A stretch of 64,000 bases of DNA from FEN-1219 sp963744305 (GCA_963744305.1 CAVUTF010000033.1:62001-126000), one strand, 5' to 3'. Positions 8,099-19,158 are shown, counted from the stretch's first letter. Made by a program: numbers and translations. The notes: a model not told the origin generated them from the sequence alone.

Positions 8099-9109
8099 AT
8101 GCGTGTTTTTTATCTCGTCCTGCTTCGGAAGTACCTCGTACAAGCCATTGTTATTTCAGCGATGATGATCGGCGTCGGAAACGCTCAGGCGCCGCCTCCC
8201 GCGGGCTTTCCCGGCACCGCGCCGCAAGGGCCGGCCGCAACCATCGTGCGCTTCGAAGCCTCCGCGCGGTCGATCGAGCCGGGGGAGTCGGTGACGTTGC
8301 GTTGGGAAGCGCTGAACACGTATTCGGTCACGATCGAGCCCGAGCTCGGCGCGGTCGCGACGCGCGGCAGCCGCGCGTTGTCGCCGCGCGCAACCACGAC
8401 GTACACGCTCACGGTCACCGGCACCGGCGGCACGAAGAGCGCGGCCGTTACCGTCACCGTCGCGGGCACCACAGCCATCGATGCGCCCGCGAACGTTGCC
8501 GCCGAGCTCCCTGTGCCGCGCCTACCGAACGGCCAACCGGATCTTTCCGGTGTGTATCTCGGCGGCCGCGACATTCGCATGGCAAGCACGATTGCGCTCA
8601 AACCAGGCGCGGAAAGCTTTCGCGTGCCGCAGCGCGACGACGATCTCGGTCAGGGCGCGCAGTGCCTGCCGCCCGGCGTGCCCGGCGCGACGATGTCGCC
8701 GTTTCCGCTGCAGATCGTGCACAAGAGCGATCTACTCGTGATTCTGTACGAGGCCTACAACATCTTTCGGATCATCCCGATCGGCCGCGACCATCCCGAG
8801 GATCTCGACCCAACCTGGCTCGGCAACTCGGTTGCGCATTGGGATGGCGACACGCTCGTTGTCGACGTGGTCGGCTTCAATGACAAGACTTTGATTGCGG
8901 GGCATCGCCACACCGAAGATCTGCACGTCGTCGAGCGTTACCGCCGTGCGTCGCACGGCGCGATCGAGTACGAAGCGACCGTCGAGGATCCGAACGTGTT
9001 CGCGACGCCGATCAGATACTCCGGCGAGCTGATCCTGCATCCCGAATGGGAGATCGGCGAGTACATCTGCGCCGAGAACGCCAAGGACTACGCCGAGCTC
9101 TTCGAATAG
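8099..9109 (+). CDS. Secreted WEGD-family protein with N-terminal Ig-like domain
   Basis: Exported protein of 336 residues and unknown function. The ATG at 8099 follows the DUF6152 stop by 10 bp. Residues 1-30 are a signal peptide ending GVGNAQA. Residues 45-125 look like a bacterial Ig-like domain (FEASARSIEPGESVTLRWEA, then TTTYTLTVTGTGG). Residues 140-336 form the WEGD domain, with the Cys-Pro-Pro-Gly block CLPPGVPGATMSPFPLQIV, then GRDHPEDLDPTW and the core AHWDGDTLVVDVVGFND. It ends YICAENAKDY, a conserved C-terminal block. Only this paralogue carries the Ig-like module, which suggests a binding function. Confidence 0.78.
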   Translation: MRVFYLVLLRKYLVQAIVISAMMIGVGNAQAPPPAGFPGTAPQGPAATIVRFEASARSIEPGESVTLRWEALNTYSVTIEPELGAVATRGSRALSPRATTTYTLTVTGTGGTKSAAVTVTVAGTTAIDAPANVAAELPVPRLPNGQPDLSGVYLGGRDIRMASTIALKPGAESFRVPQRDDDLGQGAQCLPPGVPGATMSPFPLQIVHKSDLLVILYEAYNIFRIIPIGRDHPEDLDPTWLGNSVAHWDGDTLVVDVVGFNDKTLIAGHRHTEDLHVVERYRRASHGAIEYEATVEDPNVFATPIRYSGELILHPEWEIGEYICAENAKDYAELFE

Positions 9110-9151
9110 ACGGACCTAGCGGCACGGCCCCCGCGATCGTGTGATCTTCAA

Positions 9152-10207
9152 CTAGCGGACCGCGCAGTTGAACGGCATGACTCGGTCGCCGGGCACCCAT
9201 GAGCGCTTCTGCTCGACCGGCTCGGTCAGCGAATCCGGAGCCGTGATCGTCAGCGAGTAGTGAAGGCGGCTGCCGTCCGCGCTCGGCGTGAAACGCTCGA
9301 GCAGTCGCGCGCCGGCGCCGAGCGGCACGCCGCGATTATTGATGTACTGTGCGTCGTTTATGCGACTCGTATCGATGACGAGCGTCGGTCCTTCCCAGCG
9401 GCCCGTCGAATAACCGAGCGCCGTTTCCGGTTCGGCTGCCGCGTTCGCGTCACTGCGCATGTGGATCGTTCGAACGGTGTCGTACTCCTCGATGCGCAGC
9501 AGAATCGTGTCGCCCCGGTCGACGAGCTCGATCGGAAACGGTTGGTTCATGATGTCAGGCATGCCCTTCGGCGTGCACCCGGGCGCCGTCGACTGCTCGA
9601 CCGGATTGAATGCCGCAACGGCCGCCTGCGCCGCCGGCGTCAACGGCAGCGGCACTCTCGAAAGAGACTGCGGCGATGCATCCGGATCATCGGGCCTGAC
9701 GGAAGAACCGAAAACAGATGCCCACACGCGAAATATCGTGGCAGCGACCCGCGACGACCCGCGTCTCCCGTACCGGAGCGACCTGCCACGTAACCGTGCG
9801 CTGTATTTGCCCAGCGCGGCTTCGATCGCCACAGCACGAATTCCTGTCCGTCGGCCGACAGCATGTTCGTGCCGTACATCCGCACGCCCGAGCGCTTCGA
9901 TGGCCAGCCGGCGACCTTCACGCGGCTGCCCACAGTCGAAAACCTCGAGCGGCATCTGCAAGCGGCGCAGATAGTTGAGACCGGACGTTTCGATCTCCCA
10001 CGTGACGAGGCTGCCGTCGGGACCCGCGGATTTCACTTCGATGTGAGCATGTGGGTTCTGCCATACGACATTCAGAAGCTGCCCCTCGACTTCGATCGTC
10101 TGCGCGCTATCAAACTCCGTGTACGAGTGATGCGCGGCCGCGCTCATAGATGCCGCGAAGCAGATCGAACAAGCGATGGCTACGGTTCGTCGATGTCGTG
10201 TTTGCAA
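9152..10207 (-). CDS. DUF6152-WEGD fusion protein (frameshifted as sequenced)
   Basis: Predicted exported two-domain protein. I place the start at TTG 10207, because GGAGG lies 4 bases upstream and the signal peptide follows (VAIACSICFAASMSAAA). Cleavage would leave HHSYTEFD. The DUF6152 part has VEGQLLNVVWQNPHAHIEV. The frame then shifts near 9940 (TTC-G-ACTGTGG, one extra base) and back near 9740; the middle reads on in another frame as SRVKVAGWPSKRSGVRMYGT. The WEGD domain follows, with CTPKGMPDIMNQPFPIEL and GYSTGRWEGPTLVIDTSRIN. Two compensating indels make sequencing error more likely than decay. It is convergent with the 8099 gene. Confidence 0.72.
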   Translation of the reverse strand: MQTRHRRTVAIACSICFAASMSAAAHHSYTEFDSAQTIEVEGQLLNVVWQNPHAHIEVKSAGPDGSLVTWEIETSGLNYLRRLQMPLEVFDCGQPREGRRLAIEALGRADVRHEHAVGRRTGIRAVAIEAALGKYSARLRGRSLRYGRRGSSRVAATIFRVWASVFGSSVRPDDPDASPQSLSRVPLPLTPAAQAAVAAFNPVEQSTAPGCTPKGMPDIMNQPFPIELVDRGDTILLRIEEYDTVRTIHMRSDANAAAEPETALGYSTGRWEGPTLVIDTSRINDAQYINNRGVPLGAGARLLERFTPSADGSRLHYSLTITAPDSLTEPVEQKRSWVPGDRVMPFNCAVR

Positions 10208-10285
10208 GGAACCTCCAACTAATGCGCGATCCCAGTCGCCAGCGACGCCGGCGGCGGACTGCGGCGGCGCTAATATACTGTAGTC

Positions 10286-10817
10286 ATGACGCAAGCCGAA
10301 TATCCGTTACTGCCCGTCGTGCCGCACAGAGCTGACAACAGCCGAACATGGCGGGCTGCCGCGGCTCGCGTGCCCCGCCTGCGATTTCGTGCACTGGCGC
10401 AACCCGGTGCCGGTCGTCGCTTCGATCGTGGAACGCGCCGGCCGCGTCGTGCTCGTTCGCAGCCACGGCCGCCCGGAAACCTGGTACGGCCTCGTCGCCG
10501 GCTTTCTCGAGTCCGGCGAGACGCCCGAGGCGGCGGCGCTGCGCGAAGTGGCCGAGGAGATCGGCATCGAAGCGCGTCTCGAGCGGTTCATCGGCATCTA
10601 TCCGTTCGAGCGTCTGAATCAAATCATCTTCGCGTACCACGTGCTCGGCGGCGACGGGCCCATTCGCCTCGCCCAAGACGAGCTCGTCGACTACAAGGAA
10701 GTGCCGATCGAGAAGCTGAAGCCGTGGCCGCAGGGTACCGGGCCGGCGCTGCGCGATTGGCTCGTCGCGCGCGGCTACCGTCCGGAGATCGCGCCGTTCG
10801 GCACGCCGCACGAGTAG
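10286..10817 (+). CDS. NUDIX hydrolase with N-terminal zinc ribbon (early frameshift)
   Basis: Hydrolyses a nucleoside diphosphate linked to another moiety; the zinc ribbon plus NUDIX layout resembles NudC-like pyrophosphatases. In one frame the protein reads RYCPSCRTEL then LACPACDFVHWRNP (four zinc cysteines), and the NUDIX box GFLESGETPEAAALREVAEE is complete. The plausible ATG at 10286 is one frame off, and removing one base from ATGACGCAAG would join them as MTKPNIRYCPSC. As given, only codons from about 10389 translate from an in-frame start. It is divergent from the fusion gene at 10207. Confidence 0.8.
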
Positions 10818-10857
10818 CGCGCAGACCGGCAGCGCCAACTCGATCCGGCTCGGGCGC

Positions 10858-11799
10858 TTATCTATTGCGTCCTTTTTCTCGGTGAACGTGAACTCGCCGA
10901 ACTGCGAGGCGCCGTCCTCGGTTTGCACGATCGCGTTGTTCGGATTCTCGCTGCAGTGCCAGTAGCCGATGCGCAGATAGCCGTCCGGGATTCGGCACCT
11001 GCTCGTAGGTCTGCATCACGTACCAAGGCTCCGTCAGCGTCTGCGGATCGTAGACCCAAACGTCGGCGGTGACCGTGTCGGCGTCGATCTTGCGCCAAGC
11101 CTCGACGGTCTCGAGCTGCTCGGAGTACTGCGGATCGTTGCGGTGGAAGATACCGGCCGTGACCTGGCTCGTGTGAATTACGAGCGTGTGGCCCGACCAA
11201 AAACCGATCGAGTCGCCGTAGTAGAGCGGATAAGCGTCGGCAGCCGACGGATGATCGCGGCCGTCGGTATAGATGCGGCGCAAGTTGTTCGTGGTCTCGG
11301 AGAACAACCAGGTCTGTGCGGGCGTCACGATGAACTCGCGCAAGAAAGGGATCGCGAGCCAGCGCGGGTAACCGGGCGGGCTGCAGTCGCTGATCGGGTC
11401 GTATTCGATGTCCTGCGCGGAGAGCTCGCGGCGGCGTTGCAGCTCCGCGAGCGGGCCGGGCTGCAATTTCGCGGTCGTGAGCTCGGTGAACTCCTGCTCC
11501 GGATCGAAGAACGGCCGGCCGGTGCGCACCCACAAACCGGTCCAATCCGGCATGTCGTCGAGCGACAGCGGCGTTCCGCCGTTCGCGCGCATCTTGAGCG
11601 CCTGATAGAGCTCCGATGCGCTCGCATGCTGCAGCCCGAGCGCCACCTTCTCCTCGCGCGAGCCCGGCACGAGCTCGGTGCCCGCGCTCGCGGTAGCGGC
11701 AGCCGGCGGGGCGGAGTCGGCACCCTGCTCTTGGGTGCACGCAGCGAGAGCGACGACCGCAAGCGGTGCAACCATTCGAACGGCGCGGCGGACGTTCAT
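10858..11799 (-). CDS. WEGD-family lipoprotein (frameshift near C-terminus)
   Basis: Predicted lipoprotein of about 314 residues and unknown function. The lipobox is VVALAAC within the first 25 residues. The ATG at 11799 is preferred over 11817 because GAGGAG sits just upstream. The WEGD domain has MPDWTGLWVRTGRP, CSPPGYPRWLAIPFLREF, RRIYTDGRDHP and the core GDSIGFWSGHTLVIHTSQ. After QVPNP one extra G (near 10990) shifts the frame. The other frame continues YLRIGYWHCSENPNN and TEDGASQFGEFTF, matching the neighbour's C-terminus. It follows its closest paralogue (11810-12721) by 10 bp, a tandem duplication in one operon. Confidence 0.78.
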   Translation of the reverse strand: MNVRRAVRMVAPLAVVALAACTQEQGADSAPPAAATASAGTELVPGSREEKVALGLQHASASELYQALKMRANGGTPLSLDDMPDWTGLWVRTGRPFFDPEQEFTELTTAKLQPGPLAELQRRRELSAQDIEYDPISDCSPPGYPRWLAIPFLREFIVTPAQTWLFSETTNNLRRIYTDGRDHPSAADAYPLYYGDSIGFWSGHTLVIHTSQVTAGIFHRNDPQYSEQLETVEAWRKIDADTVTADVWVYDPQTLTEPWYVMQTYEQVPNPGRLSAHRLLALQRESEQRDRANRGRRLAVRRVHVHREKGRNR

Positions 11800-11809
11800 A
11801 GGAGCTCCT

Positions 11810-12721
11810 CTATTCATCGTCGTCCTGTGTCGTGAACGTGAAATCGCTGAATTGCGAGGAACCGTCCTCGGTGCGAATCACCTCGTTGTTCTGGTTCTCG
11901 CCGCAGTGCCAGTACCGAATCCGCAGGTTCTCCTCGTCGGAGAGCTTCGTGTAGGTCTGCTTCGCGTACCAGGGCTCGACCAACGCCGGCGGATCGTACA
12001 CCCACACGTGCACGGTGATATTGCGGTCGTCCGTCTTCTCCCAGATCTCGACCGTCTCGACTTGTTCCGTGTACTCGGGCTGCGTCCGTTGGTATTGGCC
12101 GCTCGTGAGCTGATTCGTGTGAATGACGAGCCTCTGTCCGTCCCAGAAACCGATCGAATCGCCGTTATAGAGAGGATAGCGATCCGCTTCGGGCGTATGC
12201 CCGCGGCCGTCCGTGTAAATGCGGCGGATGTCGTTCGCCATCTCGTTGATGAGCCACGTCTCCTTCGGCGTCGGGATGAAGTCGCGCAGGAAAGGCTCGG
12301 TGAGCCAGCGCGGATGGCCCGGCGGCGCACAATCGGACAGCGCATCGAACTCGATGTCCCTCGCGATACGGTCGAGCTTGTCGGTCAAGCGTTTCTGAAA
12401 CTCCGGCGTGAGCTTCGCGGTCGGCAGCCGATTCGTGCCTTGGTCGGGATCGAAATTGAAGATCACGCCGCCGCGCGTATAGACGCCGCTCCAATCGGGC
12501 ATCGTCGCCGGCGCGCGGCCGCCGTTTTCCGCCTGTCCCTCGAATGCTTTATAGAGGTCCCATGCCGTGCGATGCTTCCGGCCGAGCTCGATCAGTTGCT
12601 CCTTTGCCGCGGGAAGCGCAATCGCGGCGAGCGCAGTCGTCGGCAAGGCGCACACGAGGGCCAACAGGAGCTTCCAATAAGTGCTGCGATGCGTGCTGCG
12701 ATGAAACGTGCCCGTGGTCAT
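11810..12721 (-). CDS. Secreted WEGD-family protein
   Basis: Intact exported protein of 303 residues and unknown function. The ATG at 12721 has GGGGGAGAG just upstream. The signal peptide ends near PTTALAA. Family blocks in order are MPDWSGVYTRGGV, CAPPGHPRWLTEPFLRDF, RRIYTDGRGHTPEADRYPLY, the core GDSIGFWDGQRLVIHTNQ, and the C-terminal IRYWHCGENQNNEVIRTEDG. It is the intact member of a tandem pair with 10858-11799. It diverges from the symporter at 12774 across 52 bp, which may hold a shared promoter region. Confidence 0.8.
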   Translation of the reverse strand: MTTGTFHRSTHRSTYWKLLLALVCALPTTALAAIALPAAKEQLIELGRKHRTAWDLYKAFEGQAENGGRAPATMPDWSGVYTRGGVIFNFDPDQGTNRLPTAKLTPEFQKRLTDKLDRIARDIEFDALSDCAPPGHPRWLTEPFLRDFIPTPKETWLINEMANDIRRIYTDGRGHTPEADRYPLYNGDSIGFWDGQRLVIHTNQLTSGQYQRTQPEYTEQVETVEIWEKTDDRNITVHVWVYDPPALVEPWYAKQTYTKLSDEENLRIRYWHCGENQNNEVIRTEDGSSQFSDFTFTTQDDDE

Positions 12722-12773
12722 GGCTCTCCCCCAGTCCGGACCTTGGGACAAGCTAAACCTTAAGGACTCGCGC

Positions 12774-14190
12774 ATGCAACCGGTTCTGCTCGGCATCGCC
12801 GCCTATCTCGTCGTGCAATTTGCGATCGGCATCGCCGTATCCCGCCGGATGGCGACGGAAAACGACTACTTGCTTGCAGGCCGTCGCCTCGGGCTCGGCC
12901 TCGCCGCGTTTTCGATCTATGCCACGTGGTTCGGAGCGGAGACCATCGTCGGCGCGGCCGGCTCCATTTATTCCGACGGCTTGTCGGGCGGCTCCGCGGA
13001 CCCTTTCGGCTACGGGCTTTGCCTGATCGTGCTCGGCGCCGTGATCGCGGTTCCCCTGTGGCGGCGCCAGTACACGACGTTCGGCGACCTGTTTCGCGAT
13101 CGCTACTCGGCCGGCGTCGAGCGGCTTGCGATCCTGCTGATGATTCCGACCTCGGTGCTCTGGGCCGCTGCGCAAGTCAGGGCGTTCGGTCAAGTCGTGA
13201 GCGCCTCATCCGAGCTCGAAGTATCGATTGCAATCACGGCCGCGGCCGTCTTCGTCGTGATCTATACCGTGGTCGGCGGGCTGCTCGCCGACGTGGTGGC
13301 CGACTTCGTGCAAGGTATTGCGGTCGATCATCGGCCTCGCGGTGCTGCTGATCGTCGTGAGTGCGGCTAACGGCGGCGTGGCGGGGATCGGAGCGATGAT
13401 CGAGCCCGAGCGATTGGCATTGTTCTCGCTCGCGGATCGCAACCTGCTCGAGCTCATCGAAGCGTGGGCCGTGCCGGTGTTCGGTTCGCTGCTCGCGGTC
13501 GAGATGCTGTCGCGAATACAAGGTTGCCGTTCCGCGGAAGTGGCGCGCAATGCGACGTTCCTCGGCGCCGCGCCTGTATCTGGGCGTCGGTCTGATTCCG
13601 GTCGCGCTCGGACTCGCGGGGCCGACGCTCGTGCCGAATCTCGAGGAGCCCGAGCAGGTCGTTCCGCTGCTCGCGCAGCAGTACTTGTCGACGTTCGGAT
13701 ACGTGTTGTTCGCGGGCGCGCTGATCTCCGCGATTCTCTCGACCGTCGACAGCTGTCTCCTCGCAGCCGCATCGCTCGCGTCGCACAACATGGTCGTCCC
13801 TTTGAACCCCAGCTCGACGAAGCGAAGAAAGTGTGGTGTGCGCGAGTCGGGGTCATAGGGTTCGGCGTGCTCGCTTACGTCGATCGCGCTTTACGCCGGC
13901 GGAATCTACGAGCTCGTCGCGACGGCGTCGGCTTTCGGCAGCGCCGGCATCTTCGTCGTCGGGCATATTCGGTCTCTTCATCAATTTCGGCGGCGCGCGC
14001 AGCGCGTACGCGGCGCTCGTCGCCGGCATGGTCGTCTGGGTGGCCGGTGAGTACGTGCTCGAGTGGTCGACGCCGTATGTCATCTCGCTCGGCAGCGCGC
14101 TCGTCGCATATGTCGGCGCAGCGTTGCTCGCGCGGACCGACGCCTTGCCGCCGCCGGTGCCGTGGCACCGCGCCGGCAACTATGAGCTAA
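12774..14190 (+). pseudogene. Sodium:solute symporter (SSS family), frameshifted
   Basis: Multi-pass inner-membrane transporter that would import a solute with Na+. It begins MQPVLLGIAAYLVVQFAIG, with typical SSS segments NDYLLAGRRLGLGLAAFSIY, ATWFGAETIVGAAG and YTTFGDLFRDRYS. The frame breaks near 13322 (extra G in GTC-G-ATCATC), 13565, about 13835, 13880 and 13965, yet each next frame continues the protein (IIGLAVLLIVVSAANGG; LYLGVGLIPVALGLAG; ISAILSTVDSCLLAAASLAS; GIFGLFINFGGARSAYAAL). The total span of about 472 codons fits the family. The number of breaks prevents an intact product as given, but the pattern suggests consensus error. It probably feeds the quinoprotein run that follows. 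Confidence 0.8.
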
Positions 14191-14225
14191 TATGCGCCGA
14201 CGATAAGAAACGGAAGGGGGTTGCC

Positions 14226-15996
14226 ATGTATCGAGCCGCAGGTCTCGCTGCCATCGTCGGCGTGTTGTCGCTCTCCACGGCGCACGCGCAACCGCCTGCG
14301 CCTCCGGCCGTGCCGCCTGCTACGACGATCACCGACCTCTCCCCCGTGACCGATGCGATGCTCGCGAACCCGGATCCGGCCGATTGGCCGATGTGGCGCC
14401 GCACGCTCGACAACTGGGGGTATAGCCCGCTCGACAGATCGACCGCCGCAACGTCGGTCAGCTGCGGCTGGTTTGGACGCGGCCGCTGACCAGGGCGATC
14501 AGGAAGGCACGCCGCTCGTCCACGACGGCATGATGTATTTCCCGAATCCGATCGACATCACGCAGGCCTTCGATGCCGCGACGGGCGACTTCATTTGGGA
14601 GTACCGCCGCAAGCGTGCCGGAGGACGTCGGCGAGTACTTCCCTGCTCCGGGACGAACCGCAATCTCGCGATCTACGACAACCTGATTCTCGACAACGGC
14701 GCGGACGGCTACGCTTACGCGCTCGACGCGCGCACCGGCGAGCTCGTTTGGGAGACGTTCATCCTCGATTACCGCAAGGGCGCGAAGAACAGCTCCGGCC
14801 CGATCGTCGCGAACGGCAAAGTCATCTCGGGGCGCAGCTGCGAGCCCGAAGGCGGTCCCGAAGCCTGCGTGATCACGGCGTTCGATGCGAAGACGGGCAA
14901 AGAGCTGTGGCGCACGCGCACGATTCCGAAGCCCGGCGAGCCCGGCGACGAAACCTGGGGCAACGTCCCGTACGAGAAGCGCTGGCACGTCGGCATGTGG
15001 ATGGTGCCGAGCTACGATCCGGAGCTGAACCGCATCTACGTGGGCACGTCCGTCACGGCGCCGGCGCCCAAGTTCATGCTCGGCGGCAACGACGAGCAGT
15101 ACCTCTACCACAACTCCACGCTCGCGCTCGACGCCGACACCGGCGAGATCGTCTGGTACTTCCAGCACGTCGTCGATCACTGGGATCTCGATCATCCGTT
15201 CGAGCGGCTGCTCGTCGAAACGGCGCTCGCGCCCGATCCGGAGGCGGTGCAATGGATCAACCCGCGCGTGCGGCCCGGCGAGCAGCGCAAGGTGATCACC
15301 GGCATGCCGGGCAAGACGGGCATCGTCTATACGCTCGATCGCGAGACCGGCGAGTTCCTCTGGGCGCGCGAGACCACGATGCAGAACGTGATCTCCGACA
15401 TCAACGTCGAGTCGGGCGCAGCCACCGTAAACCCCGACAAGCTGTTCACTGCGCGCAGGCCAGGAGAAGCTGATTTGCCCGAGCACGTCCGGCGGCAAGA
15501 ACTATCCGGCCGGCACCTACAGCCCGCTGACGCGGCTCATGTACTACCCGCTGCAGAACACCTGCATGATGACGACGTCGGCGGCGGAAAAGCAGAGCGC
15601 CGAAGAGCTCTACGCGATTCGCACCGCGTGCAGATTGCGCCGGGCGCCGAGAACGTCGGCACGATCCAGGCGATCTCCGTCGAGACCGGCAAAACGGCTG
15701 GAAACGCGAGCAACGCGCGGGGCACCTTGTCGCTGATATCGACGGGCGGCGGGCTCATCTTCGGCGGCGACGTGAACGGCAGATTCCGGGCCTACGACCA
15801 GCACACCGGCGAGGTGCTTTGGGAAGTGAATCTCGGCGCCGCGGTGAACGGCTATCCCGCTGACCTTCGCGGTCGACGGCAAGCAGTACGTCGCCGTCAG
15901 CACGGGCGGCTCGGGCCTCGCGTTCGGCTCGCGCGCTTGTCGCCGGAGCTGCGTCCGGGCACCGGCAACCAGCTCTTCGTCTTCGCGTTGCCGTAG
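14226..15996 (+). pseudogene. PQQ-dependent dehydrogenase (methanol/ethanol dehydrogenase type), frameshifted
   Basis: Periplasmic quinoprotein of about 590 codons. The ATG at 14226 follows GGAAGGGGGTT and starts a signal peptide ending LSTAHAQ. Segments include VTDAMLANPDPADWPMWRRT, GTPLVHDGMMYFPNPIDI, NSSGPIVANGKVISGRSCEP, LYHNSTLALDADTGEIVWY and DHWDLDHPFER, which holds the presumed catalytic Asp with a second Asp two residues on. Indels occur near 14437, 14493, 14613, 15455, 15630, 15700 and 15860; surrounding frames continue the protein to FVFALP. It is paired with a close paralogue at 17353, with an MFS transporter between them. The substrate is unknown. Confidence 0.82.
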
Positions 15997-16040
15997 AAGA
16001 CCGCTAGAGCTAAACCGCGCCCGGCGGCGGACGCGACCAT

Positions 16041-17332
16041 ATGGAAACTCGAGAAAAACAGCATCGGAGCGCGCAGCCGCCTCGGAGGGAATCCTCACGA
16101 CAGTTTGGCTCGATGATCGGGCTAGCGTTCGGTCCAAGCGTGATCGCAGTCCTCACGATCAGCGGGCTACATCCCGCCGATCGAGCAGGAGTTCGGCTGG
16201 TCGCGCGTCCAGGTGTCGCTCGCGTTCTCGATCGTTGCCTATCTGATCGTTATGATGTCGCCGGTGCAGGGATTCCTCGTGGACCGCTTCGGCCCGCGCC
16301 GCGTCGTGCTCACGTCCATCCCGCTGTTGCGGCGAGCCTCGCGGCGCTGTATTTCGCGCCGGCAAACCTTACCGTGTATTACCTGCTTTGGGCGCTCGTG
16401 CCGATCGCCGGTCTGGGCTTATGGCCGCTCGGCTACCTGCAAGCAGTGACTCCGTGGTTCGACCGTAAGCTCGGGCTCGTCGCTCGGCTGCGCGAACGCC
16501 GGAATCGGCCTCGGCAGCACGCTTCTGCCGGTGCTCGTGATCGGCCCGATCATTGCGGCCTATAGCTGGCGCCACGCGCTGCTGACGATCGCCGCGTTGG
16601 TGCTGTTCGTGAGTTGGCCGATCGTGGCCTTTGCGTCCGGGAGCCTCGGGCGGCGACGCCGCGGCGCTCAAGCAGCGCGCCGCCTCGAAAGCGTTCGGCG
16701 TGCCCTTCCAGCAGGCGATGCGCGAGCCGACCTTCGTGATGCTCAACATCGCGTTCTTCATGCTGGGCCTCACGGCAACGAGCTTGGTTAGCCAACAGGT
16801 GCCGCTCTTGCGCGAGGCAGGCTGGACGCCGGCGGAGACGACGCAGCTCCAAACATTGTTCGGCTTCGGTTTGCTGTTTGCGCGCGTCGCCGTCGGCTTC
16901 ATCATCGATCACATTTTCGCGCCGCGCGTGATGATGGCCGTGTCGATCGGCGGCGCTATCGCGTGCATCCTCTATGCGGTCTATCCGGACGCGGCCTACG
17001 TGAGCGCGCTCTTGATCGGGTTCCTGCTCGGCGCCGAATTCGACGTGCTCGCTTTCCTGATCAAGCGCTACTACGGCAACGTCGCGTACGGTCGGATCTA
17101 CGGCGTGATCTTCGGCGTGTTCTATTTGGGCTCCGGTCTCGGGATCACTGGCCTCGCGTGGATTCGCCAATCATCCGCCGATCAAAACTACGACAACGGG
17201 CTCTACGTCGCCGCCGTCATCCTCGTGGGTTCCGCGATATTGATGGCGTTCGCGCCGCAGTATCGCTACAAGCCGGGAGCCGAAACGCCGGGAACCGCAA
17301 CCGCATCCGCTCCCGCGCCACAGCACGTTTAG
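16041..17332 (+). pseudogene. MFS transporter, frameshifted
   Basis: Inner-membrane major facilitator of about 430 codons. The N-terminal half reads across frames as FGWSRVQVSLAFSIVAYLIV, VQGFLVDRFGPRRVVL, AALYFAPANLTVYYLLW and GIGLGSTLLPVLVIGP. The C-terminal half is one clean frame from about 16650 (FVMLNIAFFMLGLTATSLV ... LIGFLLGAEFDVLAFLIKRY). Breaks lie near 16170 (extra G), 16336, 16490 and 16650 (extra G). FDRKLGLV and the FLIKRYYG region resemble oxalate/formate-antiporter-like or monocarboxylate MFS members. Its place between two quinoproteins suggests import or export of their substrate or product. Confidence 0.8.
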
Positions 17333-17352
17333 CAACTTTCGGAGACCTGAAG

Positions 17353-19104
17353 ATGATGCCGATTTCCGGCAAGACCACTGCGCTCGCGGCAATGCTCGGT
17401 GCGCTCGTTTGCGCGACGGCCAACGCGCAGGACCGCACGCTGCGCCCCGTCACCGACGCGATGCTGCGAGAATCCGGATCCCGCCGATTGGCTGATGTGG
17501 CGGCGCACGCAGAATCATTGGGCCTATAGCCCGCTGGAGCAGATCGACCGGCGCAATGTCGCGCAGCTGCGCTTGGTTTGGACTCGGCCTCTCGCTCAAG
17601 GCGTGCAGGAAGGGACGCCGCTCGTTCACGACGGCGTGATGTTTTTCCCGAGCCCGAACGACATCACGCAGGCGCTCGATGCCGCAACCGGCGATCTGAT
17701 CTGGGAATACAAGCGGCCGGTGCAAAGCGATAACAGCGACTACATACCGTTTCCGTCGATCAACCGGAATCTCGCGATCTACGGCAACTTCATTCTCGAT
17801 AACGGCGCGGACAATTACGCGTACGCGCTCGATGCCCGCACGGGTGCTCTCGCGTGGGAAACGCAGATCCTGGATTACCGGCGCGGCGCGCAGCACAGCT
17901 CGGGCCCGATCGTCGCCGACGGCAAAGTGATTTCCGGGCGCAGTTGCGAGCCCGAAGGCGGACCCGAGGCGTGCGTGATCACGGCGTTCGACGCGACCAC
18001 CGGCAAGGAAGTGTGGCGCACCCGCACGATACCGCGACCGGACGAGCCAGGCGGCGACTCGTGGGGCGACATTCCATACGAGGAACGGCGGCACGTCGGG
18101 GCTATGGATGGTGCCGAGCTACGATCCGGAGCTTCGGCAAATCTACGTCGGCACGTCGGTGACCTCTCCGGCGCCGAAGTTCATGCTCGCGGGCAACGAC
18201 AAGGAATACCTCTACCACAACTCGACACTTGCGCTGAATGTCGACACCGGCAAAGTCGTCTGGTACCTGCAGCACAACGTCGATCATTGGGATCTCGATC
18301 ATCCGTTCGAGCGGATGCTGATCGATACCGCGACGACACCGGACCCCTCCGCCGTGCAGTGGATCAACCCGCGCGTGCGTCCCGGTGAGATTCGCAAGGT
18401 CGTCACGGGCATTCCCGGCAAGACGGGGCTGGTCTACACCCTCGATCGCGCGACCGGGCAATTCCTCTGGGCCCGCTCGACGGTCGAGCAAAACGTGATC
18501 GCGTCGGTGAACGTCGAGTCCGGGCGCGGCAACGTGAATCCCGAGAAACTGTTCACGGGCGTCGGCCAATCGATGCTCGTGTGCCCGAGCTTGGGCGGCG
18601 GCAAGAACTATCATTCCGGCGCCTACAGCCCGCTGACCGGCGTCATGTTCTTCCCGCTGCAGAACACATGCATGCAGTCGGAATCCACGGCCGCGCGGCC
18701 GAGCCTCGATGAGCTCTATGCGATCCGCAACAAGGACCAGATCACGCCGGGCACGCAGAACGTCGGCACGATCGAGGCGATCTCGGTCGAGACGGGGCGG
18801 ACGGTTTGGAAACGCGAGCAGCGAGCCGGACAAACGTCGTTGATGGCCACCGCAAGCGGACTTTTGTTCGGCGGCGATACGTAACGGCCGGTTTCGTGCG
18901 TTCGACCAACGAACCGGCGAGATTCTCTGGGAAGTGAATTTAGGCTCGCACGTGACGGGATTTCCCGCGACGTTCGCCGTGAACGGGAAACAGTACGTTG
19001 CGATCAGCACCGGCGGCACGCCGAACACGTTCGGTCTCTCGATGCTGACGCCGGAGCTCAAGGCGGGCACGGCGAACAATCTCTACGTGTTCGCTCTGCC
19101 CTAG
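17353..19104 (+). pseudogene. PQQ-dependent dehydrogenase (methanol/ethanol dehydrogenase type), frameshifted
   Basis: Second quinoprotein of the run, about 584 codons, starting 20 bp after the MFS gene with GGAG upstream. The signal peptide ends CATANAQ. It tracks the 14226 paralogue block by block: WLMWRRTQNHWAYSPLEQI, SSGPIVADGKVISGRSCEP, NVDHWDLDHPFERMLID, INPRVRPGEIRKVVTGIPGK. Three breaks are clear: an extra G near 17470 (CGA-G-AATCCGG), an extra G near 18100 (GTCGGGGCTATGG), and an in-frame TAA near 18882 where GGDT should continue NGRFRAFD. It ends LYVFALP. The close similarity of the two genes implies tandem duplication. Confidence 0.83.
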
Positions 19105-19158
19105 CGACTCGCGGTCGAATCTCGACACGCACGTTGCTCGACAAAAGTTAAGACATTG

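Noticed and set aside
7645..8100. N-terminal extension of the arylamine N-acetyltransferase ORF
   Set aside because: The known family start MLDLDAYF is at 7644, and the extension is antisense to the DUF6152 gene.
10284..10928. 214-residue minus-strand ORF over the NUDIX gene
   Set aside because: Only its first residues (TEDGASQFGEFTF) are real, as the frameshifted tail of the WEGD lipoprotein; the rest is antisense to the NUDIX box.
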